Of a stretch of DNA of 29,841 bases, positions 18,384 through 29,609 are shown piece after piece. Each line of letters begins with the position of its first letter. The stretch's first letter is position 1. A model generated the notes under the pieces. That model had not been told where the DNA came from and ran no database searches. It saw only the letters and a program-made list of their open reading frames with translations. Position numbers and translations under genes: made by a program. Source of the stretch: Glandiceps talaboti (Eukaryota > Hemichordata > Enteropneusta > Spengelidae); the NCBI RefSeq assembly GCF_964340395.1, contig NC_135569.1:1190501-1220341 (forward strand). Reading direction: 5' to 3'.

Positions 18384-19586
18384 TGCGTTCAGGTTCCTTG
18401 AAGCTTGTGTTCAACTTTTTATGATAATTTCATAAATGACAGTGTGTATGGCAGAAGGTCACAACTTGTGGGATGATGAACATCTGTCCACAACATTTTA
18501 TATGGCTGTCAAGTCAGTTCCACAATAAATCAATCGAAAAATGAAATCCCCTTTGAAATGAATGATGCTTTAAATAATATAGATTGAATTTCTAACCAGA
18601 TAACAGATTGTGCTACAGAAGATTCAATATGAGCATGTACTTTCGATAAGACGAGTTATCAAGTTCGGTGAGACTTGCTACAAGGTTTTAGCAGAGCTTG
18701 GCCTTTCACACTGAAAACGTTGAATTGTGTGGTCTTTGTGGCCAATGTCAAGTTGGATATGCGACTAACCCCGTAGAAGCATTTGTGATGGTAGTAATTT
18801 GCATGATGTTACTGTTTACATCATTAACCAAATATAGATCTAGAGAAGACACTTTAGAAGAAATGATCATGTGATTTTTATTGTGCTTGAAGGCTTGTGG
18901 CCAATGTCATTGGACTTGATACGTCATCCAATCGAAACTGCATGCTGATGGTAAATCCCATGTACAGTGTCTAGAAACGTCTATCGAATAAATCATTGCA
19001 TGGGTCTCTTCAGAGATCACCTGTAATTGCAATGAAGATCAGCCGCGCATTTACGGGAAATTCTGTCAGACATTCTAATTTTTTACGAAACACCACCAGG
19101 ATTTGAAAGCGAGATAAAAGTGGCCAAGTAATCTATCCTGTGCAGTGATCTGTGTACCAACATGCAACATGGCTGTATTTGTATGCATGAATACCCAACA
19201 GGCAATCACATGAATTGTCGGGTTCTTGTTAGAAGTGCGAGGTATAGTACTAGTATGCCGGCTGTATTTTAAATTCCTTTATATGCCGGTATCGTTTTTC
19301 TTTAATATAATGCTGACAGGGCTAAATAATTCAAAGCCGTTTACTTCTGCCGACGCCTAGGAGACGCTGTCATGTTGTATTATGTATCCCTTTGACTACA
19401 TCAAGAATTTAGTGTTTAAAGTGCATTGGATTTGTATTGAAGATTGAAAGTGATTAAGTTTTGATTAGAATCCCAGTTGAGAATGAATCGATATTTCAAA
19501 ACTACAGAAATACACAACTAGAGTTAGCAAACTATTACATGTAAGTTTAGCTAGGACAATTCTGGACGTGTCGGATGTAAGAATTA
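18384..19586. other. Unique non-coding stretch
   Basis: About 1.2 kb. TTGTGGCCAATGTCA appears near 18737 and 18896. Nothing else is supported. Confidence 0.5.
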
Positions 19587-19609
19587 GGGGTGGGTGGGGT
19601 GTGGTGGGG
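19587..19609 (+). other. G-quadruplex motif
   Basis: GGGG, GGG, GGGG and GGGG runs (19587-19609) separated by 1-6 bases meet the usual four-run rule on the plus strand. Confidence 0.7.
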
Positions 19610-20039
19610 TTTGATTGACTCCCCTGATTCACTAGCACTTAGCATTCATACGGTATTTTATAATTTGAATGCGATGGGTGTTTTTTTTTACTGAGAACCG
19701 GTACCATTGATTAGTTTAGCGTCGTAAATACAACGCTGTATCACGGGACAGGGCATGCACACGTCTATATTTAACATGCTCACTAAAAGAGGTATACATG
19801 TACATATTAGACGCTATCTACTAAGTGCTTGCATAGTCGTACGCTTTAAATGTTATGTGAACGTGTTTATATTACACAACTACTGCATGTACATTTGAAT
19901 ATTAAAGACAGGCAACAACGTATGCTAGGTTACATGTACAAACTATATTCATGCATCTCCAAGGCAACATATTTAGTCTTATCATTTCGTTACCTGGAAA
20001 CTGCTGTTCGGTGTCCTTCAGTATTTTACATCGTTGCAT

Positions 20040-20053
20040 GGGGGGGGGGGGGG
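20040..20053 (+). repeat. Poly-G run (14 G)
   Basis: Uninterrupted G homopolymer. Reading frames crossing it show Gly strings in two frames and are not credible genes. Confidence 0.95.
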
Positions 20054-20224
20054 CAATTAAAATGTCTGCCCGTCAAAGTAAGGGTATGTGGACAGGACGA
20101 CAGCTGTTAGCTTTGTTTTACAAGTATCGATGGATAACAGCCTGGGTTGTGTGACTCGGTAATTATTGTATTTCCCGTTCTATACAGATCACAGTAAACT
20201 CAAATACTAAATACTGTCTAACCT

Positions 20225-20251
20225 GGGGTAGCGGGGACGGAGGGGGAGGGG
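20225..20251 (+). other. G-quadruplex motif
   Basis: Four runs of at least four G (20225-20228, 20233-20236, 20242-20246, 20248-20251) with loops of 4, 5 and 1 bases. This is a strong canonical motif on the plus strand. Confidence 0.8.
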
Positions 20252-20353
20252 CGACTCCATGGGTAATCGTTCGGGGAGACTTCGTCCACACAAACATTCA
20301 AACGTAAAGTGTTGAGGAGATACCATAATCTGACATGGTGATGAATTTGTAGT

Positions 20354-20687
20354 CAAAGGGGACCGACACTCCAGGAAATGAAGTCATTTTCATAAACTAC
20401 GGTTCTGGAGAGTCAATTCATAATATTTCATCACTGAATATTCGTGAGTGCTGAGTGTCTATACCCATCAGCGTAAAACATCTCTCATGAATATTCATTG
20501 TGCAATTTGAATATATTATTTCTACTGACTCCAGGATGCATTGTCCCACAGCACAGATACCCTACAAAGGAACAATATCAACTTGGAATCGCAAGTAAAT
20601 GTAGGTGATGTAAAATCATGAAATGACTCTCCAGAACCCATAGTTTATGAAAATGACTTCATTTTTTTGGATTAGCCTGTCTCTTTA
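20354..20687. mobile_element. 334-bp MITE-like element with long terminal inverted repeats
   Basis: AAATGAAGTCATTTTCATAA from 20376, and the following GGTTCTGGAGAGTCA, are mirrored near the right end (20619-20664) with few changes. Similarity extends outward to AAAGGGGAC (left) and GTCTCTTT (right), and inward to about 20446 and 20594, so each arm is roughly 90 bp. The unpaired centre is about 150 bp and contains two TGAATATTC words. No ORF is present. A non-autonomous DNA transposon or fold-back element is likely. No convincing target-site duplication is visible. Confidence 0.7.
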
Positions 20688-21491
20688 AATTTTAAAATGA
20701 AAAAAGTTTATAAATATTATAACACCAAACGCTTATTTAAAATTCTACAACCGCGTCTTTTCTTTGGAGAAAACACATTACGTGTTCATTTAGTCTTTTC
20801 AAATGCATCGTTTGCAATTTGCGTGTGCCAGCTGTATCAGTAACAGGTAGCATACTACAATGAATTTAATTGATATGGAATTCATTGTTACAAGATGAAC
20901 GCCATCATTCAACACTGTGCCAACGGAAGGCCAAATGAACGAGTCGTAAAAAACAATATACACGTTTTTGGCGTATAATATGACAGAGTGCCAACTAACA
21001 ACATGTTGCCATCAATATACAGGAGGTCAAACGCAGGTCAGGTGACACTTGGATCAAATTTGATCACTTGACCATTTAATCAGAATATCGGCAGTACCAC
21101 CGTATCAATTTACAAACTGAATTCTAACGCATCTCCTGTAGTAAGTCCTTCATTTGTTTTATAGAGTAACATTAAATATTGCATTTCCAGATGTTTGAGC
21201 AACGATAGGAATATACTACTAGTTCCATTAAAAGAAGCCCTTTTGGGACGACACAGTCAAATTAAACTGACTGCAACAGTATAAGATTTTATTGAATGTC
21301 TGGCACACGATATTTTCAGTGGGTTGTGTCCAGTTATATTAACAACTACTGCCAGTGTGGTCATCATAAAACATGACATAAAAGTGAAATAATCATCGCA
21401 TAGTGAACAGTAAAGGAGTTGAACACATAGTGAACAGTAGGTAAAGATTAATTCCATTTTCATTGACACATGCGTGCATACATGTACATAT

Positions 21492-21492
<1 letters not shown>
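20688..21492. other. Unique non-coding stretch
   Basis: A 27-bp-period pair of ATAGTGAACAGTA lies near 21400 and 21427. Nothing else is supported. Confidence 0.5.

Positions 21493-21545
<53 letters not shown>
21493..21545. repeat. (CA)n microsatellite
   Basis: About 26 CA units; alternating purine-pyrimidine, so capable of Z-DNA. Confidence 0.97.
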
Positions 21546-21548
<3 letters not shown>

Positions 21549-21590
21549 AACATATATACATAAGGTAACCACAGGGCGCAAGTGAGCCTT

Positions 21591-21720
21591 TGTATGTACG
21601 TATGTACCTACCTACCTACCTACCCACCCACATACATACATACATACATACATACATACATACATACATACATACATACATACATACATACATACATACA
21701 TACATACATACATACATACA
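21591..21720. repeat. Compound TATG/CTAC/CATA microsatellite
   Basis: A few TATG/TACG units, then five CTAC units and two CCCA units near 21607-21630, then about 22 CATA units. Confidence 0.97.
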
Positions 21721-22149
21721 ATGTAATTGTTCGTATTAACTAGAATTGTGTATATTAAAATTATTTATGCTACTCAAACTGACTACCTAATATAATAAAA
21801 TTTTTGATGGTCTATAAATTCGATTGAAAAACATCTTGGTTACCAAGCGTCCATTCATACTTGATTCTAAATATGTATAGTGTGAATGTATATTTGTGTT
21901 AGTGATGTCCACTAGGCAGACAATGTAACTACAGCAATTAATAATTTGATCTGATCGCCATACAGTATTCATTATATTCGAAATACTACAAATAGCACGC
22001 ATTACAACAATACTTAGAGCCGAATTTAAATTAGCACTGGTGTTAAATTATTAAAAGATGATTTATCATAAAAACACTCTATTCTGGAATATTTAATTCC
22101 TGAAATATTTCTATCTGGAATGTATTTATGTGATAGTTTTGTAAGCAAG
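21721..22149. other. Unique AT-rich non-coding stretch
   Basis: No supported feature. Confidence 0.55.
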
Positions 22150-22189
22150 CCATGCACGCCATGCACGCCATGCACGCCATGCACGCCAT
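22150..22189. repeat. 9-bp minisatellite (CCATGCACG)4.4
   Basis: Four perfect units at 22150-22185 plus CCAT. Because the period is divisible by three, both strands stay open across it, giving short Pro-Cys-Thr or Val-His-Gly repeats. These frames have no other support. Confidence 0.95.
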
Positions 22190-22993
22190 CATCACACATA
22201 TACATTTCCTTCACTATCTCACGGCGCGATATTGGAAATAAAGGTACGGTCGTTGTACACGTATGGGTTACATTACTCACTGTTCTCTATGAAACATATA
22301 TACACGAAATTCTGAGTAACCGATAAATCCTCTCAACTTCCCGCCAAAAATATTAAACCAAAAATCGACCATTTTCAGTTATTTTTTCACTTTTTATTTT
22401 CAAATTAGCATAGAATCATAGAATTCATTTGTTTCAAAAGTGAGTAGAACTGCAAACTTCTCAAAAGTGAAAATAGAGAAGATCTGACAGTGAATGGGTC
22501 AACGAACATTGAAATGTTACAAACTATTCTTAGGCGGTCGATCCCTAATGCTGAGGATAGAGTTTCGAGTGCTAGTATTGTTATATGTAATCCTACACTA
22601 CGTGTAGCCAGAGATTGATGTACAAACATAATTATCACGTTCTATTTTGGATGATTGGTTTTTTCATATGTATACCTATAACAAGGTCAAGTGTTACCAG
22701 GTGTATGACTAACAGCTGGTCAGCTTGGATTTGTTGAAACATGCATTGGTGTTATATTCAAGTACGAATGAGGACAGCGTGTTGCAAGCAATATATAGAA
22801 TGACGTTAAGACATTTATAATTCACAAGTCATCACTCATCATTACGTACGTGTATTTGTTGACTGACCTTTGAGAGCCTGCATAGTTTTAAAATAGCAAC
22901 GCTATCTGTATCACTGTCATCATTATTACAATTTCAAACAAGAACAACATAATATAATCTAATGCAGTAGATATGTAGCTACATGTGATTATA
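22190..22993. other. Unique non-coding stretch
   Basis: A small inverted repeat, CTACAC/GTGTAG, lies near 22595. No gene is recognised, and the 77-codon minus frame (22405-22638) has no motif. Confidence 0.5.
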
Positions 22994-23362
22994 TAGACAG
23001 ACAGATAGATAGATAGACAGACAGCTGAGACAGACAGACGCATACGTACATACGTACATACATACATACATATACATACATACATACATACATACATACA
23101 TACATACATACATACATACATACATACATACATACATACATACGTACATACATCCATACACACATACATACATACACACAAACACATACATACATACATA
23201 CATACATACATACATACATACATACATACATACATACATACATACATACATACATACATACACACATACACACATACACACATACACACATACACACATA
23301 CATACATACATACATACATACATACATACATACATACATACATACATACATACATACATACA
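22994..23362. repeat. Long compound (GATA/GACA)-(CATA)n-(TACACACA)n microsatellite
   Basis: GACA and GATA units (22994-23039) are followed by about 320 bp of CATA units, with ACGT-type variants near 23045 and 23141. A block of TACACACA 8-mers lies at about 23261-23301. Frames of up to 170 codons across it are periodic artefacts. Confidence 0.97.
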
Positions 23363-23879
23363 CAACAGTAAATGCTTAGTATGTTCGTATAAAACGTCAA
23401 ATCTTTCTTTCCCTCACTCTATTTGTTATCTGGAATGAAACATGACACGATAACCAGGGATACAGGTGAAGGAAAACAAGATGATTTACGGTAATGGTTT
23501 GAATGGATAACGGAATATTGGGTTGAGAGGATTAGGGAGGCGTCGAGATGCTGTGTTGGGATGGGAACGAATAATGAATTTACATTGTTGATGGAAAGAT
23601 ATTTCAGGCAGGCAAGCATTACGAATGGGGAATCATACTAAACACTATATTGTTGACATTGGCATTTAAGAATTACTACTATGGAAATCCTGCTATCAGC
23701 AGTAGACACGGTCTCGCTATTCCTACACAAGTGGATGGTGCCTTAGTCACCCTGTAATCAAGATAGTGCAAACAACGAATAATGTTGAATATGACGTATG
23801 CATTTTAGATCTTTGTACGCCTGTAACCGTCAATCTCACGCGTTTGTCGTTTTATTCCATAACATTCAGATATAATCAT
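23363..23879. other. Unique non-coding stretch
   Basis: No supported feature. Confidence 0.55.
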
Positions 23880-24000
23880 GTGTTAACCTATTGTGTCGTG
23901 CCTTGATTTTCTTTATAAAGAATTTTTATTCGAAACGTCGGATTACATCTATTTATTCGGACTGTCTCACTCGTTCCTTATGTATTTCTTTTTAATGATG
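23880..24000 (+). mobile_element. Retroelement terminal region, copy 2 (CGAAACGTCGG type)
   Basis: TTATTCGAAACGTCGGATTA (from 23927), CGGACTG and CGTTCCTTATGTATTTCTTT align in order with the reverse complement of 14885-15000, with scattered substitutions and small gaps. Unlike copy 1, it continues into TTAATGATGTTGAATGTGTG rather than a CATA tract. The family assignment (Penelope-like or related) is tentative. Confidence 0.55.
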
Positions 24001-24158
24001 TTGAATGTGTGGCCATTTGAGGAAGACTTGCTATCAGAGACGCCACCCTGTTGTGAGTGTAACTACACCAATGTTCACTGATAATTCATATCAGGATGTA
24101 ACACTAGCTTTAGCTTGTGTTTTTCTCAGTTTGCCAACATCTCGATAGCCGAAGTATT

Positions 24159-24263
24159 TACTAAGGGGGTCTGGTCTGCAATTTGATGGTGCATGGTGGT
24201 TACTGTTATTTGAATATACTTACTAGGGGGTCTGGTCTGCAATTTGATGGCAATTTGAATATT
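24159..24263. repeat. 61-bp-period direct duplication
   Basis: GGGGGTCTGGTCTGCAATTT plus GATGG occurs at 24165 and 24226 without change, and both copies are followed by a TTTGAATAT segment at slightly different distances. Confidence 0.9.
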
Positions 24264-26728
24264 CTTATACTATACCTATTTCGAAAACATGTCGAATCGT
24301 GTCTAGCAACTTGACAAAAAATTGTTCAATTGAGTCCACAAACGTTCAATAAAGCCTTTATAAATATTTCATGGTGTGTTGCTTGATTAGTCTATCTGCA
24401 AATTCATACACTTGAATGTTTCACCCATCACTGTACCACTTTACTGTGTCCACGTCTAAAGCCACGGTGTTGTTTGCTAAGAATACTGACACAAAAACAC
24501 ACCAAAGAGTATAGCAATAACTCATCCCATGAAAGCCTAGGCTAATCCGAGGCATATACAAACCAGAAGTGATTTGTTGGCTTTCATGTTCCCGCCATTA
24601 CAGATTTCATCCTCACTACAGAATGGATACTGGCAACTAGTGACAGAAAATCCAACTATCATTCAGGAATATTGTTCAACAATTGATGAGTTTTACTTAA
24701 AGACATCACGTCATAAATATTCGACATCAGAAAGACAACTTCTTGTTTCAGAAAACATTACAAAATGTAAATTATTCTCGTACGCCTGTTTAAAGCCAAA
24801 CACTTTCCTGTCCAAGTCATACCATGGCGTTTGTTGATTTTTTTGTAACCACAAAAATACGTCATGATATTGTTTTACGTCATAGCTGATTACCTAGTGG
24901 GAACATTTAGTCGTTTCAACAATGTAAAGATATTTTAAATGAGGGATCAAAATTTAAGTTAACCACAGAAACCAACAAAATTACACCCACAACGCACCTT
25001 TAAAATTTGACAACAAACAAATACAAGTATTTCCTGAATTGTTTTCCACATTCCCGCCCGATTTTCGACTGCAACAACGGAAGTAAAGCTTGTCTATATC
25101 AAATTATGTCTAAATTCGGAATAAAATGCCAATAATTACAAAAATTATCTATTTTTGTTTTATAATGGTTTTATGTGTAGAACGTTCATCCAATCTCGAG
25201 AATTGCCGCCATCATTAAACGTAACCGTGCGTACAAGCAATTAATTTCATCTGTCGTACACTTATGTCAACAACGCCATTATAATCCTCATTACAGCGAA
25301 ACAGATATAATATTGACACAAATAATTTTAAAATGAAGTTAATTGATGGGTGTGACCAATATAACGTCTGGGATATCACCACGAAAACCCCAGATACTGC
25401 AACAAATTTGTCATACCAGCAACTAACTAATCAACATTTTTATACTATAAAATGTCTAATTTTACTGTAAGGATAAAAAAATATTTATAGTTTATGTTAA
25501 TTTCTGCGCCCGTTCAAAATGCGCCAAACGGTCCAGTCCTTCTCTGAATGGCGGACTATTTATTTCCTTAGCTCTGTTTAGATGCCGGCAACTAGAGTAA
25601 TATTGAACGATGCCGTCCCCTATTTAGCAAGTAATCCTCTTGCCAATGTATTAACTTGTCAGGGGACTTCTACTGTGTAGTCTTCTGAAACGACGTTTGT
25701 ATAAAAGAAATAGCGTAATGGTGTCAACAAAATATTCAAATATTTAAGGAACGTCATCAAAAACTTCAAAAGAATGTCAGGTCAGAATCACTATACACAT
25801 GTTCATTAATTATGTGAACTTTTCCACAGTGCAGATTTATCAAATTTAGCCAGTCTGTCAATACCAGTAGTTGTGAAACATTCTATTCTAAGCTTACAAA
25901 TTAGGTTTAATTTTCAGGATGTCATTTACAAGAGTACTGGTGTTAGGAAACTCATTAATTGAAATAAACACTGAAATATATCACATCTCGGTGGAATGTC
26001 ATCTGACAGAAATTCTCACAGCACCGATTAATTTAAGCACTATCTCCAAAAATAATACAAGCCTGCCCGACCTGAAACCGACATATTTGCTAATATAAAT
26101 ACACATGTTTATTATAGTGTACGAACGTATAAATTAAAACTGTTTGTCATGATTTATTACAAAAAAGCACTGTCGTCAGATAGTAGACGATGGGGTACTA
26201 CATGTTACAGTGAATAATTCATAGGCCAATGTGATATACAAAACCCCATGATATTTCTACACCCGTGGGGCACATCACATTAAGTTTACATGTCACATCT
26301 AATAAATTGTTATCAATGTAATTATTGACACCTTATAGAAGTAACCAGAATATCATGCTTAGAAATAGTAGCTTTTTAGCATTTAATGAATTGAGAGGAA
26401 CGTTGATATCGGCACCTAACAACTGATAGGCTGTGTATAACGTGTATCGAGAGAAAGCAAGGTGCTATGTCGTTATTCCCCTTAAGACATACATACATGT
26501 AAACTATCTCCATTTTGCTCAAGACAGTACATCATTTATCATTCTGAGGTGTATTATCGCATCGGCATAATCATCTGCAGTTCATGTATTCCATATGGAC
26601 ATTAAGATGTGGAATACCTAGTCAATGTTTAATTGTTCATGTTAGTCAATATAATATATTCAGAAATCTTCAACGTTTACTTCATTCTCGGAAGTACACC
26701 TGTTGCCATTCATCGCCTGTGTTTTCCA
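24264..26728. other. Long unique non-coding stretch
   Basis: About 2.5 kb of AT-rich DNA. The 87-codon frame at 24574-24837 has no recognised domain. No RNA gene or repeat family is identified. Confidence 0.5.
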
Positions 26729-26751
26729 TTTTTTTTTTTTTGGGGGGGGGG
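26729..26751 (+). repeat. T13-G10 homopolymer junction
   Basis: Thirteen T (26729-26741) run straight into ten G (26742-26751). Confidence 0.95.
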
Positions 26752-27042
26752 ATCTTGTATTCGTTTGCGTTCCCGGTAGCTAGACCTGAATAAAAAGATA
26801 TTTCAACGCCATTTCTAAATCTTAGATGCGTAATTAGTAGTACAAATTTCGAAATTAAGCTCTTGAAGATATATTTTGAAGGTTGGGATGTTTAAAAATA
26901 TTGCAGTACTGCAAAAATGACAATATAACAAAATCTAACGTGATCAGATGAGTTCATTAGATATGATATTACGCTAAATACTAAATAAAGAATATAGTAG
27001 AAACAGCTAGATTTGGTCTTTCATTTGGAAATGTCCAATCTG
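26752..27042. other. Unique AT-rich non-coding stretch
   Basis: No supported feature. Confidence 0.5.
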
Positions 27043-27071
27043 GCGCGCGCGCGCGCGCGTCTGGCTGTTTG

Positions 27072-27109
<38 letters not shown>

Positions 27110-27172
27110 TGTCTGTGTCTGTGTCTGTGTGTGTATGTATGTGTGTGTGTGTGTGTGTGTGAGGGGGGGGGG
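27043..27172. repeat. (GC)n and (TG)n tracts ending in poly-G
   Basis: Eight GC units at 27043-27059, sixteen TG units at 27076-27107, TGTC variants, TG units again to 27161, and a ten-G run at 27163-27172. Alternating purine-pyrimidine sequence of this length, with a GC core, is a classic Z-DNA former. Confidence 0.96.
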
Positions 27173-28508
27173 TGTCTGATGTGAGTTAGTAACCTGTCGT
27201 TGATGACATTTCATTACGAAACTAAACTAAACCCAAAAGACAACGACTGCAGTCTGTACCCCTTCAAGCTATTGGGGTTTTGTTTTGATATATGTTATAA
27301 TATAACGTATGGGCATATGTTATACACCAGTTATCATGACAGCTAAACATCCTAACTGTAGCCTACCTGTTTTCTTGAATGGAAACGCTACAACACCTTT
27401 ACAGCTATCGTGACCGTCAGTTTCATTGTTTGAAGGACGAGCCTTCAAATGCTCTTTAGATATGGCGGTAATTAAGCCCGGCCCCGCCACAATGACATGT
27501 GCAATTTTAAATTCACATAAACTGGAATGGAATAGAATCTGTATCCCATCAAACCTCTCATGATGACACCTTATTATGGATTCATCATGTCACCTGATTG
27601 TCCTATTTAAATATGTGTAATTACGCATTCGACCAATCAGGTTCTGTGTAGGGATGCAATTCTAGACTAGCAGATCTAAAGAGTGTTTGCAGACTTGGGG
27701 ATGCGTGATAATCAAACAATCAAAATGGCAGTTAAGATAGCTGAAATAGTATAGTCAGTAGTTTTAGTCCTTTGACTACGAGTAAACTACATCATAGCTG
27801 ACCAATCAGATAATACTACGTCACAGGACGTATGTTAGTTTGATATTTAATAATCCACTGATAGCACCATGCGTCTAATGAATTCTTGGAAATTTACGGT
27901 TATGCTAATTAGATACAAACTGCTCTGCTACATTTTACAAGTGAAATCTTCATTACTGTCAAAGTTCAGGACTTCGTACCGACATCATCATCACTATAGT
28001 TGACCTGTTCAATATATATTAACTGATAAAATATTCAAACGAGTTGTCTACGGTGCATGTAGATTCAAATTACTCCAAGATGAAATATTCATATTGTCCT
28101 TATTTTGTCAAGTGTGAATTTCGTCACAGGTATAACGTCATAAAGTAAGTTAAAAGATGCGATTTCCGACAAAACAGGGGAGCAATCCCCAAGGGTGTGC
28201 ATGTACATCATGTTAGAAGAGGCATGATACCGGAAAGTTGTGCTATTTCAGTCGTGGATTTATACTTATACCAAGTGGAATATTACTTCACCCTCCGACA
28301 GATGCACTGCACAACTTCGATCTCTACGACTTTAGATTTTTTCTAAAAACTCTTGTAAGAATAATTCAGTGATGTTTGTTAAAAAATTTCGAGACAAATT
28401 TCAAGTTTGTTTAACAGATAGTAGCCAGAGTGTTGTAAAACACAAACCTGTTCTTATTTCTCTGTTCGTGATGATTCACAATTTAAAATCACGAAACCTG
28501 AAATAAAA
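27173..28508. other. Unique non-coding stretch
   Basis: About 1.3 kb with no recognised gene or repeat family. Confidence 0.5.
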
Positions 28509-28550
28509 CGTCGCCTGGCTCGACTAAAATCGTACTAACATTGCTACATT
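28509..28550 (-). repeat. Inverted unit of the 46-bp minisatellite
   Basis: The reverse complement begins AATGTAGCAATGTTAGTACG and ends GAGCCAGGCGACG, aligning with the forward units that start at 28593. About 42 bp separate it from the first forward unit, so the pair can form a long hairpin. Confidence 0.8.
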
Positions 28551-28592
28551 TTTTTTTACAAACAGAGATATTTGCCAAGCAAGACGATGATA

Positions 28593-28856
28593 ATGTAGCA
28601 ATGTTTGTAAGATTAATTTTGTTGAGCCAGACGATAAAATGTAGCACTGTTTGTAAGATTAATTTTGTTGACCCAGACGATAAAATGTAGCACTGTTTGT
28701 AAGATTAATTTTGTTGAGCCAGACGATACAAATGTAGCAATGTTAATAAGTGTATTTTTGTTGAACCAGACGATAAAATGTAGCAGTTTGTAATATTATG
28801 TTTGTTGAGCCAGACGATAAAATGTAGCAGTGATAGTAAGATTATTGTCATTCATT
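28593..28856 (+). repeat. 46-bp minisatellite, about 5.6 units
   Basis: GTAGCA landmarks lie at 28595, 28641, 28687, 28734, 28780 and 28824 (spacings 46, 46, 47, 46 and 44). Each unit carries TGTAAGATTAATTTTGTTG and GAGCCAGACGATA. The second and third units are nearly identical and the later ones have drifted. There are no unique spacers. Confidence 0.93.
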
Positions 28857-28895
28857 GAATGAATACAGTTTCTTGCAACGTTTTCTCTGAATAAA

Positions 28896-29162
28896 ATGAA
28901 CTTAGGTGCCACTATGCATACATCAAATGCAGATATCAAAACATTAGCGCCGGCTTGTCTGCCTCTAGGTGCAGTACGTTTAGACGATGTATTTCATTTA
29001 GACATAAATCTAGTAAGAAATTACAATCTTGCTACCTCAAAGTGTAGAAAATACAGTTTCTTATTGGTTTCTGTGTGGTTGTATCAAACACAGTCAGTGA
29101 ACACTAACAAGAAACGGGTTGTACTGATACACAAGCCTGTACACCCTGTAGTTCTGTCCTAA
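28896..29162 (+). CDS. Weak candidate: hypothetical small ORF or terminal exon
   Basis: An open frame of 88 codons has a TAA stop at 29160-29162, followed 36 bp later by AATAAA (29198-29203), a proper polyadenylation hexamer. Upstream, TTTTCTCTG and then ACTTAG at about 28901-28906 could act as a splice acceptor, so this might be the last exon of a gene to the left. The predicted product contains no recognisable domain, signal peptide or membrane segment. Neighbouring sequence is repeat-derived. All the supporting signals are short and could be chance. Confidence 0.15.
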   Translation: MNLGATMHTSNADIKTLAPACLPLGAVRLDDVFHLDINLVRNYNLATSKCRKYSFLLVSVWLYQTQSVNTNKKRVVLIHKPVHPVVLS

Positions 29163-29203
29163 CAAGTACTTGTTAAAATAATAATGTCTTTCTGTCCAAT
29201 AAA

Positions 29204-29609
29204 GTTGAAATGACAGACGTTTTTGGTAATAAATTTTCAAAGAGCCAAGTTCTCATACTACTAAAAAAGCTAGCGCGACACATAAGACGTCGTACCCTAC
29301 AACATACGCATCCAGTCATATAGATTGAATATCAAAACTCGTGATGGGCACTAACAAAAGAAACGGAAGCATCGATCGATGTTAACGCGTCAAAGTAAAG
29401 ACATCCCTGGAATGAGCGTGACGAATACATTTAATAATCTAAAGTGTCATCTACACGATCCATAAACAGGTTGCTCATAATAACACCTTATCTTGGCGGA
29501 TAATATCGCAATAAGGTCACCACTGCCGACAAGTAAATTGATAGCTAAGATCACGACAAATACCTCATCATTTATCGCAACATACAATGAGATATCCACA
29601 AAATCCACC
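29204..29609. other. Unique non-coding stretch
   Basis: No supported feature beyond a 12-bp palindrome CATCGATCGATG near 29370. Confidence 0.5.

Noticed and set aside
22888-23400. 170-codon minus-strand frame, the longest in the window
   Set aside because: Almost entirely a CATA microsatellite translation.
24574-24837. 87-codon open frame considered as an exon
   Set aside because: AG dinucleotides upstream are not preceded by a convincing pyrimidine tract, there is no polyadenylation signal nearby, and the product is unrecognised.
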